Assembly: GCA_035493895.1 (NCBI GenBank)
Contig: DATJHM010000041.1
Span: 1-41,829, forward strand
Direction of reading: 5' to 3'
From: DATJHM01 sp035493895
Lineage (GTDB): Bacteria; Chloroflexota; Ktedonobacteria; Ktedonobacterales; Ktedonobacteraceae
DNA: 41,829 nucleotides
Under the pieces are notes generated by a model. That model was not told the DNA's origin. It did no database searches and saw only the letters and a program-made list of their open reading frames with translations. The position numbers were made by a program, and so were the translations under genes. Shown here one piece after another: positions 24,601 to 32,946 of this stretch; the stretch's first letter is position 1; each line of letters opens with the position of its first letter.

Positions 24601-24945
24601 CGTAACAAGAAGCGAAAGAATGTCGTACATATAAGCTTTTATCACACCAGTATTTGCAAAATCAGTGGCATTCGTACCAACCAGCGTGCCATTGATATAG
24701 AGTCGGAACACTTGCGTAGCAGCAATCGTCACAAAGGCAGCATCAGGTGGCCCATCCAGAGTCGTCACCACACGGAAATAGGCAGTTGGAGTTTGAGCAT
24801 CTGCCGCCTGAATCCACTGCGCATCTCCCCAATCAGGGGAGATAAAACTTCGTTGGGGAACATAGAGAACTTGATAGAAAAACCAGCATAAACCAGTACA
24901 TGCCAGAAGCAGACAGATTCCGGTCAGGCACCATCGTTTGAACAT
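21685..24945 (-). CDS. GT39-like membrane glycosyltransferase fused to two sugar-binding-like modules
   Basis: The ATG at 24945 follows an ideal AAAGGAGG site; the frame is open for 37 more codons upstream without signals. The 1086-residue protein has an N-terminal membrane anchor (about 7-27), then two related beta-rich modules (about 40-210 and 225-420). Each has a Y-I/L-N-G turn (FRLYINGTLVGT and AQVYLNGSLILN) as in the N-terminal galactose-binding-like domains of alpha-L-rhamnosidases. Next come a cluster of membrane helices and, from about 570, a GT-C fold: YEPYWQDELSSYYAAQ with the Asp589-Glu590 pair typical of GT39/ArnT first loops, then about ten further helices. GT39-like enzymes use polyprenyl-phosphate sugars outside the membrane. 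The fused modules may hold the acceptor glycan. Last gene of the operon. Confidence 0.8.
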   Translation of the reverse strand: MFKRWCLTGICLLLACTGLCWFFYQVLYVPQRSFISPDWGDAQWIQAADAQTPTAYFRVVTTLDGPPDAAFVTIAATQVFRLYINGTLVGTNATDFANTGVIKAYMYDILSLLVTGSNVVGVRVANADQGPPRLRVAIGVVQGTTLLSHGSGSSWLATARSDLVYGYISARANDWARSDFIASAWYTARSVQFQGHPPMLAIPPALYEHPVAVHWLSAGGGQETYLTGTLVLPAFSTAWLRLAAVGTAQVYLNGSLILNWQGQAPVPRQHLISYLSSTVHEVRYRQGLAVGIYPVTPYLHAGQNILAIHVQAPSISAAREGLQAFNAALSFDLLTMDAQGRQSWITSDAHYWHASTLPVADWLNAGLHVQSWSSPVSIGRPGVTRSFYLPTEVTDRSVPLWMPGLWLSIVLPCSMALIGIWFLLARGLVRRYLYSYKTALHMTSLVFIPPLACEGLLIVLSAEPLFPSFYTWHWGLLLLLLLMTCYAGLWYVLHRPTQHFHWRAQPMNAIQSVMRATSVSMHSVHARKTFATFILTPFTALLRYKLSFGRNLPRSVVERLRRHWPLAVLLLVVLPFVSYGLSYEPYWQDELSSYYAAQGILAHALPFFPSGFLYEKAELFSYLLAFWQWSLGAPSSRLLSVLGYLISLPLLYYAGCYLFERRCALLATTMLAFSPSALLWSRQVRMYELAQVLLLLTLLLLCRALEQQQRRRSIYLAMSCMLVMYLCHEETFIALPGFLIAVCVCSYTVQRFFPTVCYRKHWWWSALFVGAGIVLQLWLTRMTHPPVLGTDSSQRPMIQFTFDNIPYYLHVLLFPMATNRVALPDITLNTLLAFGGTYLALRGKQVRARFCALFWFCALVSLMVLFTMRAERYLYPLLPVYYLLGASMLLSIFSTFWRFFCTLSLPPGGLSRKQLSTGSKLHLWQRVAGMTASVVFACLLLVPLLPLSNANILLSRIAGIAYHHHYPDYNVAGQYVRAHWRSGDVLICVAPDFSVFYYANHADYFLSIDRALFLLERDGHIIDTSMGAHALLQEADLLAVLANHNRIWIVSDNGVYQAQAAKRFAFPSDVHLVFEGYGSAVYLRDG

Positions 24946-24988
24946 ATACACACCTCCTTTCTTACGCCATCTGCAACCCGACTTATGC

Positions 24989-26359
24989 TCAATGGAGACC
25001 AGAAAGCGTCTCACGCGCGGTATTATTGCGATAACCAGCATCGAGCGCGATCGCATGAAATAACCACGCCCGCCCAGTGACAGGATCCCCTAATGCCATC
25101 TCACTGAGAGCCAGATAGGTATAGACCGATGAGAGGATTGCAGCTTCCTGGCTCAAACGCGGAATGCGCGACAGGAGTGATATACAGGCAGAATAGGCAT
25201 GAGACATATAATAAATACGTCCCTCCAGATACCATCCATAGACATTCGTTGAATCTACACGCTCAAGCATCTGAATCCAGGGGAGAGAGGCCTCGGCATT
25301 GTCCAGAGTTTGGCCCGCCCCCAGCTTCAGTGGTTGCTGGCTCTCAATCCACACTTCCAGCGTCCCACTCAGTTCATCAACAATCCAGGGAGTAGAAGGA
25401 AAGTCTACCCACAACGCATAGTCCTGTTGAAAAGCATCAGGAAAATCTCGCAGGGCCCGATAACTGGCCGCAAGGTATGCTCGACTTTCTAGCGTTGTTC
25501 GTTGTTGAGGGGAAAGATAATAGAGGGCCTGACCCCGCTCAAGGTGATAAAAAGCAGCATCATTGAGCGTTGGAAGAAAGAAACGGGCAGTATCAAGTAG
25601 AGAAAGAGCCTGCTCATAAGCGCCTGCTGAGAGAGCTGATTGCGCCTGCTTCTCATAAACAGCCCCGATGCTGGCACGAGCAAAAATCAGACCAGGCAGC
25701 AAAATGATACTGAGCGGCAGAAGAAAAGCACTCTTTTTCGAACGCAGGCCAGTTGTCCTCGAACCAAAATTTTCCCAAATGGCAAGCAGACAAAAAGCCA
25801 GAAGGGGAAACAGGAAGCCATAGTCAAGTTGATCAATCAGGATTTGCAAACGTCCCCAGAAAGTAGAAACATGCAGAACAAAAGGACGCAGGAGGATCAA
25901 TTGATCCACAGTTGAATACAGAAAAAGTCGGTGGATCAGTAGAGCCTGTTGCTCATGTTGAGCCATGTGGGTTATACGCGCAAAATCGCAGCACAACATC
26001 TGGCCAGAAAAAAGCAGCGCGGGTACGAGACAGATTAAAGCTTTATAGCGCAATTGTGGCAATCCCAAACGATTCACAAAGGGCAAATAGCGTGCAATGA
26101 CGAGGAACCAGCATCCAATGGCACTAGCGGCGCACAGAAGGCCATAGGTCAGGGCAGGAGCTTGAATCTGCCAGCCAGGATCAACAGGCAATTGCCAGGC
26201 AGTCGTTAACGAGCCTAAAGGGTCTTGCAGCCAGGGAGAGATGCTTGCCCATATCATCATAGCGCCTGCTACCAGAGGTAAGAACAACAATTTTTGTTGA
26301 TGCAAAGAAGAAGAACCAATCGATAGAGCATCTCTATTTTCAGCAAGAGTGATCCTCAC
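24989..26359 (-). CDS. Membrane protein with TPR-like C-terminal half, unknown function
   Basis: I do not recognise the family. The 456-residue protein has about five or six membrane segments in the first 230 residues (for example LLFLPLVAGAMMIWASI, LLCAASAIGCWFLVIA, FLFPLLAFCLLAIW, FLLPLSIILLPGLIFA). From about 235 on it has soluble helical repeats, QSALSAGAYEQALSLLDTAR and SSVYTYLALSEMALGDPVTG, which look like TPRs. This arrangement, membrane part then TPR, recalls O-antigen ligase/polymerase-like proteins of Gram-positive lineages, but no Wzy_C motif was found. Its ATG overlaps the stop of the HlyD-type gene by 4 nt (coupled translation), and it is 43 nt before the GT39-like gene, so it should work in the same glycan pathway. 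Confidence 0.75.
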   Translation of the reverse strand: MRITLAENRDALSIGSSSLHQQKLLFLPLVAGAMMIWASISPWLQDPLGSLTTAWQLPVDPGWQIQAPALTYGLLCAASAIGCWFLVIARYLPFVNRLGLPQLRYKALICLVPALLFSGQMLCCDFARITHMAQHEQQALLIHRLFLYSTVDQLILLRPFVLHVSTFWGRLQILIDQLDYGFLFPLLAFCLLAIWENFGSRTTGLRSKKSAFLLPLSIILLPGLIFARASIGAVYEKQAQSALSAGAYEQALSLLDTARFFLPTLNDAAFYHLERGQALYYLSPQQRTTLESRAYLAASYRALRDFPDAFQQDYALWVDFPSTPWIVDELSGTLEVWIESQQPLKLGAGQTLDNAEASLPWIQMLERVDSTNVYGWYLEGRIYYMSHAYSACISLLSRIPRLSQEAAILSSVYTYLALSEMALGDPVTGRAWLFHAIALDAGYRNNTARETLSGLH

Positions 26360-27756
26360 AACGTTCCTCCTGACTGCTCGATAGCGCGAACATGGACAGA
26401 TTGACCATCGCTCAATTGATCCAGACCAACCAGAACGATATATTCACCTTGCTGCAAACCAGTAGAGACAAAGAGGCGATCTTCGTTGCGTCCCATAATC
26501 TGTACGATGCGTAAATAAGCATGCTGTCCGCGCACCACAAAAACAGCCATAAGACTTGCCAGGGCCATCACACTCAGACGAGGTACAACAACAGCGGTAG
26601 CAGGAAGCAGAATACGAACAAAAGCGCTCATCCCTGGTAGCAATAGATGCTGAGAATCATTCACATTTACCCAGACTTCGAAAGTATTGGTCTGTGGATT
26701 TGCCTGAGGAATTACCGCGCTCACAGTACCGGAAAACGAACGATTAGCAAAGGCAGAAGAGGTCACCTGTGCCTGCGCGCCCACCCGAATCTGACCGACA
26801 TTTTCCAGGGGAACTTGCATATGTACAACCAGAGCCGATTCATCCATAATCACCAACAAAATAGCATGAGGAGTAAGAGTCTCACCGGCGCTGATATTAA
26901 CGGCAGTCACCACACCGCGCAATGGTGAGATCAAGTTTCCAGCATGAGTCAACGGATATTCTGACTGTGCAACCAGAGTGGCATATCTATTTTTTGCAAG
27001 AGCCAACTGCTGCTGAGCCTGAGCAATCGTGACAGCATTGCCACTCATAGAAACAGTAGAAAGATAGTCCTGAGCCGCCACCACATTACCTTCTGCCTGC
27101 TTCATCTGAGCATCTACTTGTGTAGTATCCAGGCGAAGCAGAACCTGATCAGGGGCGACCTGATCACCTTCATGCACCAGAACCGCCAGTACACGCTCAG
27201 CCACAGGATACGTAATATTGAGTTGTTGATGCGGATATATTATTCCACCTCCACCAACCACCTGCTCAGATCGCTGAGCCTGAACCTGAAAAAGCGTCAC
27301 ATCCGCATCGGCATGAGAGCTTAACCAGAGAGAACCAGCGATCAGCGCCAGGAGTATGCCTACAACAATGAACACAATTAGCAATGACCTGCCCCATCTT
27401 CTCTTGCCGGAGGGTTGCATGGGTAGACTGGCGGAAGAGAATAAGGGCTCAGAAAGCAGTGCGGCCGGAACAGGGGACATAAACTGGTGCGGGGACGTAG
27501 ATCCACGTGACGATGATAATTGCCCCTGCTGTAGGGGCGTGGATAAGCGTGGCAATGCTGGCAACAAAACAGTATTTTTATCAGCTACAGTGTTCTTTTG
27601 CACCTCATCAAAAGAAGCTCTATTCTCAGTAGTATTATGTGTACCCTTTGGCTCTAAGCGGAATTTCGGTTGAAACTGTCTGTTTTTTGATTCTAAGCGG
27701 AAATCTGGTTGAAACTGCCTGCGTGGAGTATTTTTACTCAAAAGAGCACCCCCCAT
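26356..27756 (-). CDS. HlyD/MacA-type membrane fusion adaptor protein
   Basis: The core is clear: a membrane segment at about 123-145 of this start (SLLIVFIVVGILLALIAGSL), then the barrel-sandwich (lipoyl-like) half motif VLAVLVHEGDQVAPDQVLLRLD, a short coiled hairpin (AQMKQAEGNVVAAQDYL), the second half motif SPLRGVVTAVNISAGETL, and beta-barrel and membrane-proximal parts up to YIVLVGLDQLSDGQSVHV. Such adaptors link an inner-membrane pump with the outside. An ABC permease, which MacA-like adaptors normally need, is absent from the operon. The start is uncertain: ATG 27756 lacks a good site, a TTG at 27741 has GGGGGG 8 nt upstream, and the frame is open to an ATG at 27861. The long N-terminal cytoplasmic tail contains a 13-residue duplication. 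Confidence 0.8.
   Translation of the reverse strand: MGGALLSKNTPRRQFQPDFRLESKNRQFQPKFRLEPKGTHNTTENRASFDEVQKNTVADKNTVLLPALPRLSTPLQQGQLSSSRGSTSPHQFMSPVPAALLSEPLFSSASLPMQPSGKRRWGRSLLIVFIVVGILLALIAGSLWLSSHADADVTLFQVQAQRSEQVVGGGGIIYPHQQLNITYPVAERVLAVLVHEGDQVAPDQVLLRLDTTQVDAQMKQAEGNVVAAQDYLSTVSMSGNAVTIAQAQQQLALAKNRYATLVAQSEYPLTHAGNLISPLRGVVTAVNISAGETLTPHAILLVIMDESALVVHMQVPLENVGQIRVGAQAQVTSSAFANRSFSGTVSAVIPQANPQTNTFEVWVNVNDSQHLLLPGMSAFVRILLPATAVVVPRLSVMALASLMAVFVVRGQHAYLRIVQIMGRNEDRLFVSTGLQQGEYIVLVGLDQLSDGQSVHVRAIEQSGGTL
27653..27730 (-). repeat. 39-bp tandem duplication in the adaptor gene
   Basis: Two 39-bp units begin at 27653 and 27692 and encode RQFQPDFRLESKN and RQFQPKFRLEPKG in the N-terminal cytoplasmic tail. 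The copies differ at several bases, so the duplication is not recent. Confidence 0.75.
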
Positions 27757-27821
27757 TCCACATATCGACCCATATTTTTGCATTTTCGCATATATCGCTA
27801 CAGCCACATACGACATACAAA

Positions 27822-29012
27822 TCACTGGCCAGCATGAGATAAGCCTGACGAAATCCTCCATGCCTTCCCAATAGTCATGTACAAGGCAACACCAAGTGCA
27901 GCAAAACAGAGCGCCTGAAAATCCAGAAGCAAGGCAAGCAGAAAAGCATGAGTAGAAGATATATGAATAGTAGTGAAGGCAAAAACAAAGGCTCCCTCAC
28001 GCAGACCAAAACCATTCAGCGAAACAGGAACAAATGATACAAGCGCAACAAAAGGAACCGCAATCAAAAAGAAGTAGAAAGGGATGGCCAGACCAAGCGA
28101 TGTAGCATAGCAATAACAATTCAGAATCGCAACACACCAGAATATCCAGCCAGACGCAGTTGCATGCAACAGTGCAGGTGGAGACCAGAGCGGTTTACAC
28201 AATGAATTGCGCATCGGATTGAGCCATTTTGGCCATACAGAACGCTGCATATAGTTGCCTGTAAAACGATGAAGTAAAAAGAATAAGAGAAATGCACCTG
28301 CAATTGCTCCCCCGATAAGCCCGATAAGTACACAAAGCCAGAAGCAAAGCTTCGCATTGAGTTGAGCATGCCAGATAAAGAGCGCAGGCACTGCGATCAA
28401 CAACATGGCCAGAAAACCACTCATTCGGCAGAGGAGAAGAGCGCCCGCAGAACAAGCGCGCTCTTCATCTCCACATCCAACATACAAAACCTTTACCGCA
28501 TCCCCTCCCAGGCTCGTAGGCAACACATGACTGAATGCAATTCCAACCAGATACAGCTTAATGAGATCAGTCAGATCACAATACAACCGTACTGCACGTA
28601 GCGAACCACGCCATTGATAGGCGCTCAAGACGACTCCACCAGCCCCGACAACAACAGCCACCAGCAGCATACTTTTATGGGTCTGGCTCAAGACCGAAAA
28701 CAACGTCGTCCAGGAAATTGATAGGCCCAGAATAAGAAGCAGGCCGAAAGTAATACTCATCTGTAGTAAGAGGCGAATTGCTTTGCGCGGCAAGACGGGA
28801 GCCACGGCAGATCGTCCCCACCAGGATTTTACCCTATCGATGGCGGGACGTCTGGTTTGTCCCGCCGGTAGATGTAGCGTATCGTGTTCTCCCAACACAG
28901 TATTGCCAGCAGACGCCGAACGCAACGTGGAGGGAGAGGCCATTGATTGCAAAGCTTCCGAACCGCGTAGCTGTGTAAAACCTGGTTGCTCAGGTCGAGG
29001 TCCAATACTCAT
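27822..29012 (-). CDS. Flippase-like membrane protein (lysylphosphatidylglycerol synthase TM domain, UPF0104)
   Basis: The ATG at 29012 has GGGAGG 8 nt upstream. The 396-residue protein has a basic Ser-rich N-terminal tail of about 80 residues, then eight or so membrane helices. Family landmarks include QWRGSLRAV after TM3, IKLYLVGIAFSHVLPTSLGG with the DAVKVLYV segment that marks the AglD/UPF0104 fold, and FVPVSLNGFGLREGAF near the end. Proteins of this family are thought to move lipid-linked sugars or amino-acyl lipids across the membrane; many sit in glycan gene clusters. It lies between the GT4 gene and the adaptor gene, overlapping or nearly touching the latter, in one operon. Confidence 0.85.
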   Translation of the reverse strand: MSIGPRPEQPGFTQLRGSEALQSMASPSTLRSASAGNTVLGEHDTLHLPAGQTRRPAIDRVKSWWGRSAVAPVLPRKAIRLLLQMSITFGLLLILGLSISWTTLFSVLSQTHKSMLLVAVVVGAGGVVLSAYQWRGSLRAVRLYCDLTDLIKLYLVGIAFSHVLPTSLGGDAVKVLYVGCGDEERACSAGALLLCRMSGFLAMLLIAVPALFIWHAQLNAKLCFWLCVLIGLIGGAIAGAFLLFFLLHRFTGNYMQRSVWPKWLNPMRNSLCKPLWSPPALLHATASGWIFWCVAILNCYCYATSLGLAIPFYFFLIAVPFVALVSFVPVSLNGFGLREGAFVFAFTTIHISSTHAFLLALLLDFQALCFAALGVALYMTIGKAWRISSGLSHAGQ

Positions 29013-29078
29013 CGCACATCCTCCCAAAGCCTGATCACGAATAGGAACGCATAAAAGACCCTTCTAGATAGCTTAAAA

Positions 29079-30257
29079 CTAAACACCATCAGCAAAGGCA
29101 GCATAGGCCAAACGATTCTGCGCAAGAAAAGCCTGCCAGCAATGACGCCGTTGTGCCACTTGCTGTCCGCATAAACCCAGTTCATGTGCGTGTAAAGGAT
29201 TCTGTAGAAGCAGCATTGTTCCTTGAGCAAGAGCTGCGGGTAGAGGCGGCACTAAAAGTGCTGTATGAGCATCGAGTACCTGCGTATGTGACATAATATT
29301 CGTCGCAAGAATCGGCTTTCCCGAGCGGAGATATGTATAAAGCTTCAGGGGTGTATGCGTACCAGCACAGCGCGGACTGACGAGAATATCGGCCAGAGCC
29401 ATCAAAGCGGGCATCTCCTCCAGGGGACGCTGACTGATAAAGCGAACGATATGGGCAACACCCAGTTGTCTGGCCAGAGCACGCAGTTTTCCACTTTCCT
29501 GAGTTGTTCCACCCACAATCACGTAGCGAACCATCGGATAGTGGGCAGTCACAATACGTGCGCTACGCAGCAACAGATCCAGGCCCTGATAAGGTGCCAG
29601 CGTGCCAGTATAAAGTAAAACTGGTCCATCCTCCAGGCGTAACGCCTGACGCAAACAGGCAAGTTCATCTTCATCAGGCAAGGGTAGTGCCTCGTCGAGA
29701 GCTGGTGGCAGAGTCATATACACAGGTTTCCCTGGCGCAAGTAAGCGGACCCGTTCAGTTAATTCGGGATAAAATGTCACCACAACATCGGCACCACGCA
29801 CCATCCAGCATTGCGCGATCTTCATCAACCAGATCAGCAAAGGAAGGCGGCCAACAAGCTGAGAGAGGTCACAATGCATCGTATAGAGATGTTTACAGCG
29901 AAAAAGGAAAGCCAGGAGAACTCCCATCAAAGCCGCCTCTTCATGCGTATGCAGATAACGATATTGCCCGACACAGAGTCGACACAGAGCCGTCCAGAAA
30001 ACCAACAGGTCCAGAGGAAACTTGGCCAGAGAAAAACCTGGCCTGACAGAACGAATAAACGGAAAAGCAGGAGCACGAAACAGCTGCAAGCCTGGTAAAG
30101 AGAGTGGTCGCCCCATAGGATAGGTGACCAGATCAATCTCATAGCCCAGAGCAATGAGCGCCTTCACCTGTTGTAGTACACAAAATGGCGCGCCACGAGG
30201 ATCAAAACAGGGTTGCGGCGCAATCATCAGAATACGCAAAGCAGTTTTCCTCACCAT
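29079..30257 (-). CDS. Glycosyltransferase family 4 (GT-B fold)
   Basis: The ATG at 30257 is preceded by GGAGGTGG; an ATG 15 nt earlier lies inside that site. The 392-residue protein has the GT4 plan: RILMIAPQPCFDPRGAPFCV at the acceptor side, a central YTGTLAPYQGLDLLL (start of the donor domain), RYVIVGGTTQESGKL and ALADILVSPRCAGTHTPLKL, then SGKPILATNIMSHTQVL. The second Glu of the usual E-x7-E motif is not seen (PLKLYTYL in place of an LFEYM-type segment), which is tolerated in some members. It probably adds the second sugar in the pathway begun by the GT2 enzyme encoded 64 nt upstream. Confidence 0.9.
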   Translation of the reverse strand: MVRKTALRILMIAPQPCFDPRGAPFCVLQQVKALIALGYEIDLVTYPMGRPLSLPGLQLFRAPAFPFIRSVRPGFSLAKFPLDLLVFWTALCRLCVGQYRYLHTHEEAALMGVLLAFLFRCKHLYTMHCDLSQLVGRLPLLIWLMKIAQCWMVRGADVVVTFYPELTERVRLLAPGKPVYMTLPPALDEALPLPDEDELACLRQALRLEDGPVLLYTGTLAPYQGLDLLLRSARIVTAHYPMVRYVIVGGTTQESGKLRALARQLGVAHIVRFISQRPLEEMPALMALADILVSPRCAGTHTPLKLYTYLRSGKPILATNIMSHTQVLDAHTALLVPPLPAALAQGTMLLLQNPLHAHELGLCGQQVAQRRHCWQAFLAQNRLAYAAFADGV

Positions 30258-30321
30258 CAGGTCCACCTCCATATATGCTCACTCGATTTGGGAAAAACAT
30301 GCGCAAAACGAAAACACCTAT

Positions 30322-31359
30322 TCAGCCAGAAATCCCCGGGCTTGACTTTTTCGTTACCCTTTTCACTGTTTCAATAACTTCATCAGCTACTTCAGAAGCA
30401 TGAGGCACTGACTGGATAATCACATCGCGTACAATGTAAGGTACAGCCTGTTGAGCTTCATAATAGGTACGCATGGCCTGTTCGGACTGCAAGCCAAGCA
30501 AAAGACAGAGAGAGCTTGCCACAAAGCATACAAGAGACGATAGGCCAGTAGCCGCAGGCATGGGATAGGGCGAGCGAGAAAGCAGCTTTCTCACAGGCAT
30601 GAGCAGGAATATCCCCAGGGCAGCCCAGACGAGAGCGCTATATCCAAATGCGTACATGGGCTTTCCAGCAAAGCGGGCGCGGAAAACAAAAATGAGCAAA
30701 TCCAGACAAACGCGAAAGACACGAGAGAGACCATACTTTGAAGCGCCAAAACGGCGAGGATGATGAGTCACCACCAGTTCAGCAATAGTGGCACCATTGA
30801 GCGCAGCGTAGGCAGGAATGAGGCGGTGCATCTCTCCATAGAGCTGAATATGAGTAAAGACTTCGCGTCGATATGCTTTCAGCGTACAGCCATAATCATG
30901 AAGAGCGAGTCCCGTAATCCTGGCAATCAAACGATTAGCCAGCCAGGATGGCAATTTTCGCTTGAAGCGAGCATCCTGACGATGTTGACGCCAGCCACTC
31001 ACCACATCATAGCCTTCAGCCAGTTTTGCGAGAAGACGAGGGATATCCAGGGGATCATTTTGTAAATCGCCGTCCAGAAAGACCAGTACCTGACCCTCAC
31101 TTTGAGCAATTCCGGCGGCCATCGCAGCCGTCTGACCAAAATTGCGAGCCAGATCAACAACTTTCACCCGCTCATCCAGCATAACCAGTTGACGCAGGTG
31201 GAACAACGTTTCATCTGTGCTACCATCATTCACATAGATGATCTCAAATTTCTCCTCTACATTATTCAGGAGAAAAGAGATAGCTTCATGGAGTAAGGCA
31301 ACATTCTCTTGCTCATTGTACAAAGGGACAATAATAGATACGGCTTTCCACTTTTTCAT
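30322..31359 (-). CDS. Glycosyltransferase family 2, polyprenyl-phosphate sugar transferase type (DPM1/GtrB-like)
   Basis: The 345-residue protein has the GT2 domain first: SIIVPLYNEQENV (8-20), EIIYVNDGSTDET (39-51) and the metal-binding LDGDLQNDP (Asp96, Asp98), then ARNFGQTAAM with the acceptor-loop pattern of dolichyl/undecaprenyl-phosphate sugar synthases, and YGCTLKAYRRE. Two membrane helices follow (about 235-255 and 268-292), as in GtrB/ArnC-type enzymes, then a 50-residue basic tail. It would make a lipid-linked monosaccharide in the inner leaflet, which is the donor type that GT39-like enzymes use. It is the first gene of the operon, and the last gene is such a GT39-like enzyme. Confidence 0.92.
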   Translation of the reverse strand: MKKWKAVSIIVPLYNEQENVALLHEAISFLLNNVEEKFEIIYVNDGSTDETLFHLRQLVMLDERVKVVDLARNFGQTAAMAAGIAQSEGQVLVFLDGDLQNDPLDIPRLLAKLAEGYDVVSGWRQHRQDARFKRKLPSWLANRLIARITGLALHDYGCTLKAYRREVFTHIQLYGEMHRLIPAYAALNGATIAELVVTHHPRRFGASKYGLSRVFRVCLDLLIFVFRARFAGKPMYAFGYSALVWAALGIFLLMPVRKLLSRSPYPMPAATGLSSLVCFVASSLCLLLGLQSEQAMRTYYEAQQAVPYIVRDVIIQSVPHASEVADEVIETVKRVTKKSSPGISG

Positions 31360-32043
31360 CCTTATTACCTCACGAACTCTTAAAGCCCCACCTACATTAC
31401 ATGACGTCTAGAAAAGACTATAGTAACTATTTTCAATGCGATTTTTCACGCTGTTCTCTTTGAGTATCAAAGAGACTTTTGGGAGGCTGAACAGTTACGC
31501 ATTGTATACGTATTTGTCTTCCTCACTTATAGAATACGTAGGAAATGCACAAAAGCGGAAAAAAATAACAAGAAATTTGTGAAAAGAAAAAAGATGTTTA
31601 TCCCCAGGGGCGAGAGGCGCGGAGTTATGCATCTCGCCCATATCACGAGCCTATTATCAAAAGATAATACGTCGCGTATAGGAGGCATGGCGAGCGAAGA
31701 AAACGCCATGGCAGGGTGGTTGACACAGGAGAACCATGTGGGGATGCTGAGAAAAATCTGCTACACTCGCATAAACGCCCACAATTTCTCTCTCCATATG
31801 TTGATACAGGAACTCTTCTCTGTTTGATTGTAGTATAGAGGAAGCATATTAAGATTGGATTATCCAGGAGTTAAAATTTATCACTGAACGTTTCGCTGCG
31901 TTTTTTGGGAGGTTCCGTCACCTGATACAGTTTTTTGAGACGTAATACGCTCATTTTTCTATTTTTATACCGTTTGTCTTGAATTGTATAGTGTAAGTAG
32001 AGCTATTAATAGCGATATCTATCGTCTTTTGAAGGAGATGTCT
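31360..32043. other. Gene-poor intergenic region with several hairpins
   Basis: This 684-nt region separates the divergent glycan operon and the MOSC gene. It holds a 9-bp palindromic hairpin (31455-31463 with 31467-31475, loop 3) in the operon leader, an 8-bp hairpin (31608-31615 with 31632-31639) and a 7-bp hairpin (31652-31658 with 31663-31669, loop AAAA). An open frame at 31579-31827 has no good ribosome site or family resemblance and is not called. I could not place the operon promoter with confidence. Confidence 0.5.
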
Positions 32044-32514
32044 ATGCAGAGAGGGATAGTACTGGGGATACAAATTGCCTCGGCAGAAGGCATGCCGATG
32101 GAGACAAGAGAACAGGCACACGCTGTTCCAGGCAAAGGACTGGAAGGCGATCGCTATTATCTGGGTACAGGTCATTTTTCCAGCATGCATGGACCAAGCT
32201 ACGAGATCACGCTTATCGAGATAGAAGTCATTGAGGCACTGAAGCGTGATTACGACTATGAGATGGCCCCAAAAGAGAGCCGAAGGAATATCGTAACTGC
32301 TGGAATTGCATTGAATCATCTGGTTCAACAGGATTTTTTTGTTGGCGAGGTCCTATTGCGAGGAAGACGCCTCTGTGAGCCCTGTTTCCATCTGGCAAAC
32401 CTCACACACCACAACGCCCTCAGCGGCCTGATCCACCGTGGAGGGTTACGCGCTCAGATCCTCACAGAAGGCATAATTCATGTGGGCGATCATCTCTATT
32501 TGCGCGAATCTTGA
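32044..32514 (+). CDS. MOSC domain protein (molybdenum cofactor sulfurase C-terminal-like)
   Basis: AAGGAG lies 7 nt before the ATG at 32044, which is favoured over other in-frame starts. The 156-residue protein is a stand-alone MOSC domain: KGLEGDRYY (31-39), SRRNIVTAGIALNHLV (79-94), FFVGEVLLRG and the conserved Cys111 in LCEPC, which binds or carries sulfur. MOSC proteins such as YiiM and YuaD act on sulfur or molybdopterin-linked thiols, for example in reducing N-hydroxylated compounds. Residues RGGLRAQIL and VGDHLYL close the domain. No Moco gene is nearby. It converges with the small membrane protein gene. Confidence 0.9.
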   Translation: MQRGIVLGIQIASAEGMPMETREQAHAVPGKGLEGDRYYLGTGHFSSMHGPSYEITLIEIEVIEALKRDYDYEMAPKESRRNIVTAGIALNHLVQQDFFVGEVLLRGRRLCEPCFHLANLTHHNALSGLIHRGGLRAQILTEGIIHVGDHLYLRES

Positions 32515-32536
32515 AAAGAACCCTCCAGGCAATGGC

Positions 32537-32938
32537 TTACTGATATCTGGGATTATTGGGATAGGACTGCCCCGGTTGATAAGGGTTCTGTTGCGGTTGC
32601 GCATAGGGCTGATTGGGCTGAGGATAAGGAGACTGAACTGGCTGTGGAAAAGGAGTCTGGCCCTGAAATTGGTTAAACTGCACCACAGGTCCCCCTGAGC
32701 GTAGCTGATTGAGCTCGCGCAAGACAGGCCAATCGCCAAAAGCGAGAATGCACATCATAATCAACGCACCAAATGGAACAAAAATTAGCAGACTCATAGC
32801 CCCACTATAACCGGCCTTCGAGCAGATACGCCAGTACACAATAATATTGAAAACGATGGAAGCAATGACAATTACCGAAAGCACCAAAAAATAAGCAGCG
32901 AGGAACGCAGTAAGGCTAGAACTGTCGTTATATGGCAT
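32537..32938 (-). CDS. Small two-helix membrane protein with Pro/Gln-rich tail
   Basis: The 133-residue protein has two membrane helices (about 10-34 and 47-66) joined by YWRICSKAGYSGAMSL, a loop that resembles DUF5684-like small membrane proteins in which a KAGxxG segment links helices. The last 45 residues are almost only Pro, Gln, Tyr and Asn (PYPQPNQPYAQPQQNPYQP), a cytoplasmic or surface-exposed disordered tail. The function is unknown. AAGAAGGAG precedes the ATG; that site is one arm of a 14-bp palindrome that could fold and hide it. Confidence 0.75.
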   Translation of the reverse strand: MPYNDSSSLTAFLAAYFLVLSVIVIASIVFNIIVYWRICSKAGYSGAMSLLIFVPFGALIMMCILAFGDWPVLRELNQLRSGGPVVQFNQFQGQTPFPQPVQSPYPQPNQPYAQPQQNPYQPGQSYPNNPRYQ

Positions 32939-32946
32939 CTTTTTCT

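Noticed and set aside
31579..31827. 82-codon open frame on the + strand in the large intergenic region
   Set aside because: No proper ribosome site at its start, the inner ATG sits directly on an AGGAGG, and the composition gives no family resemblance. The hairpins in this area explain part of the structure better.
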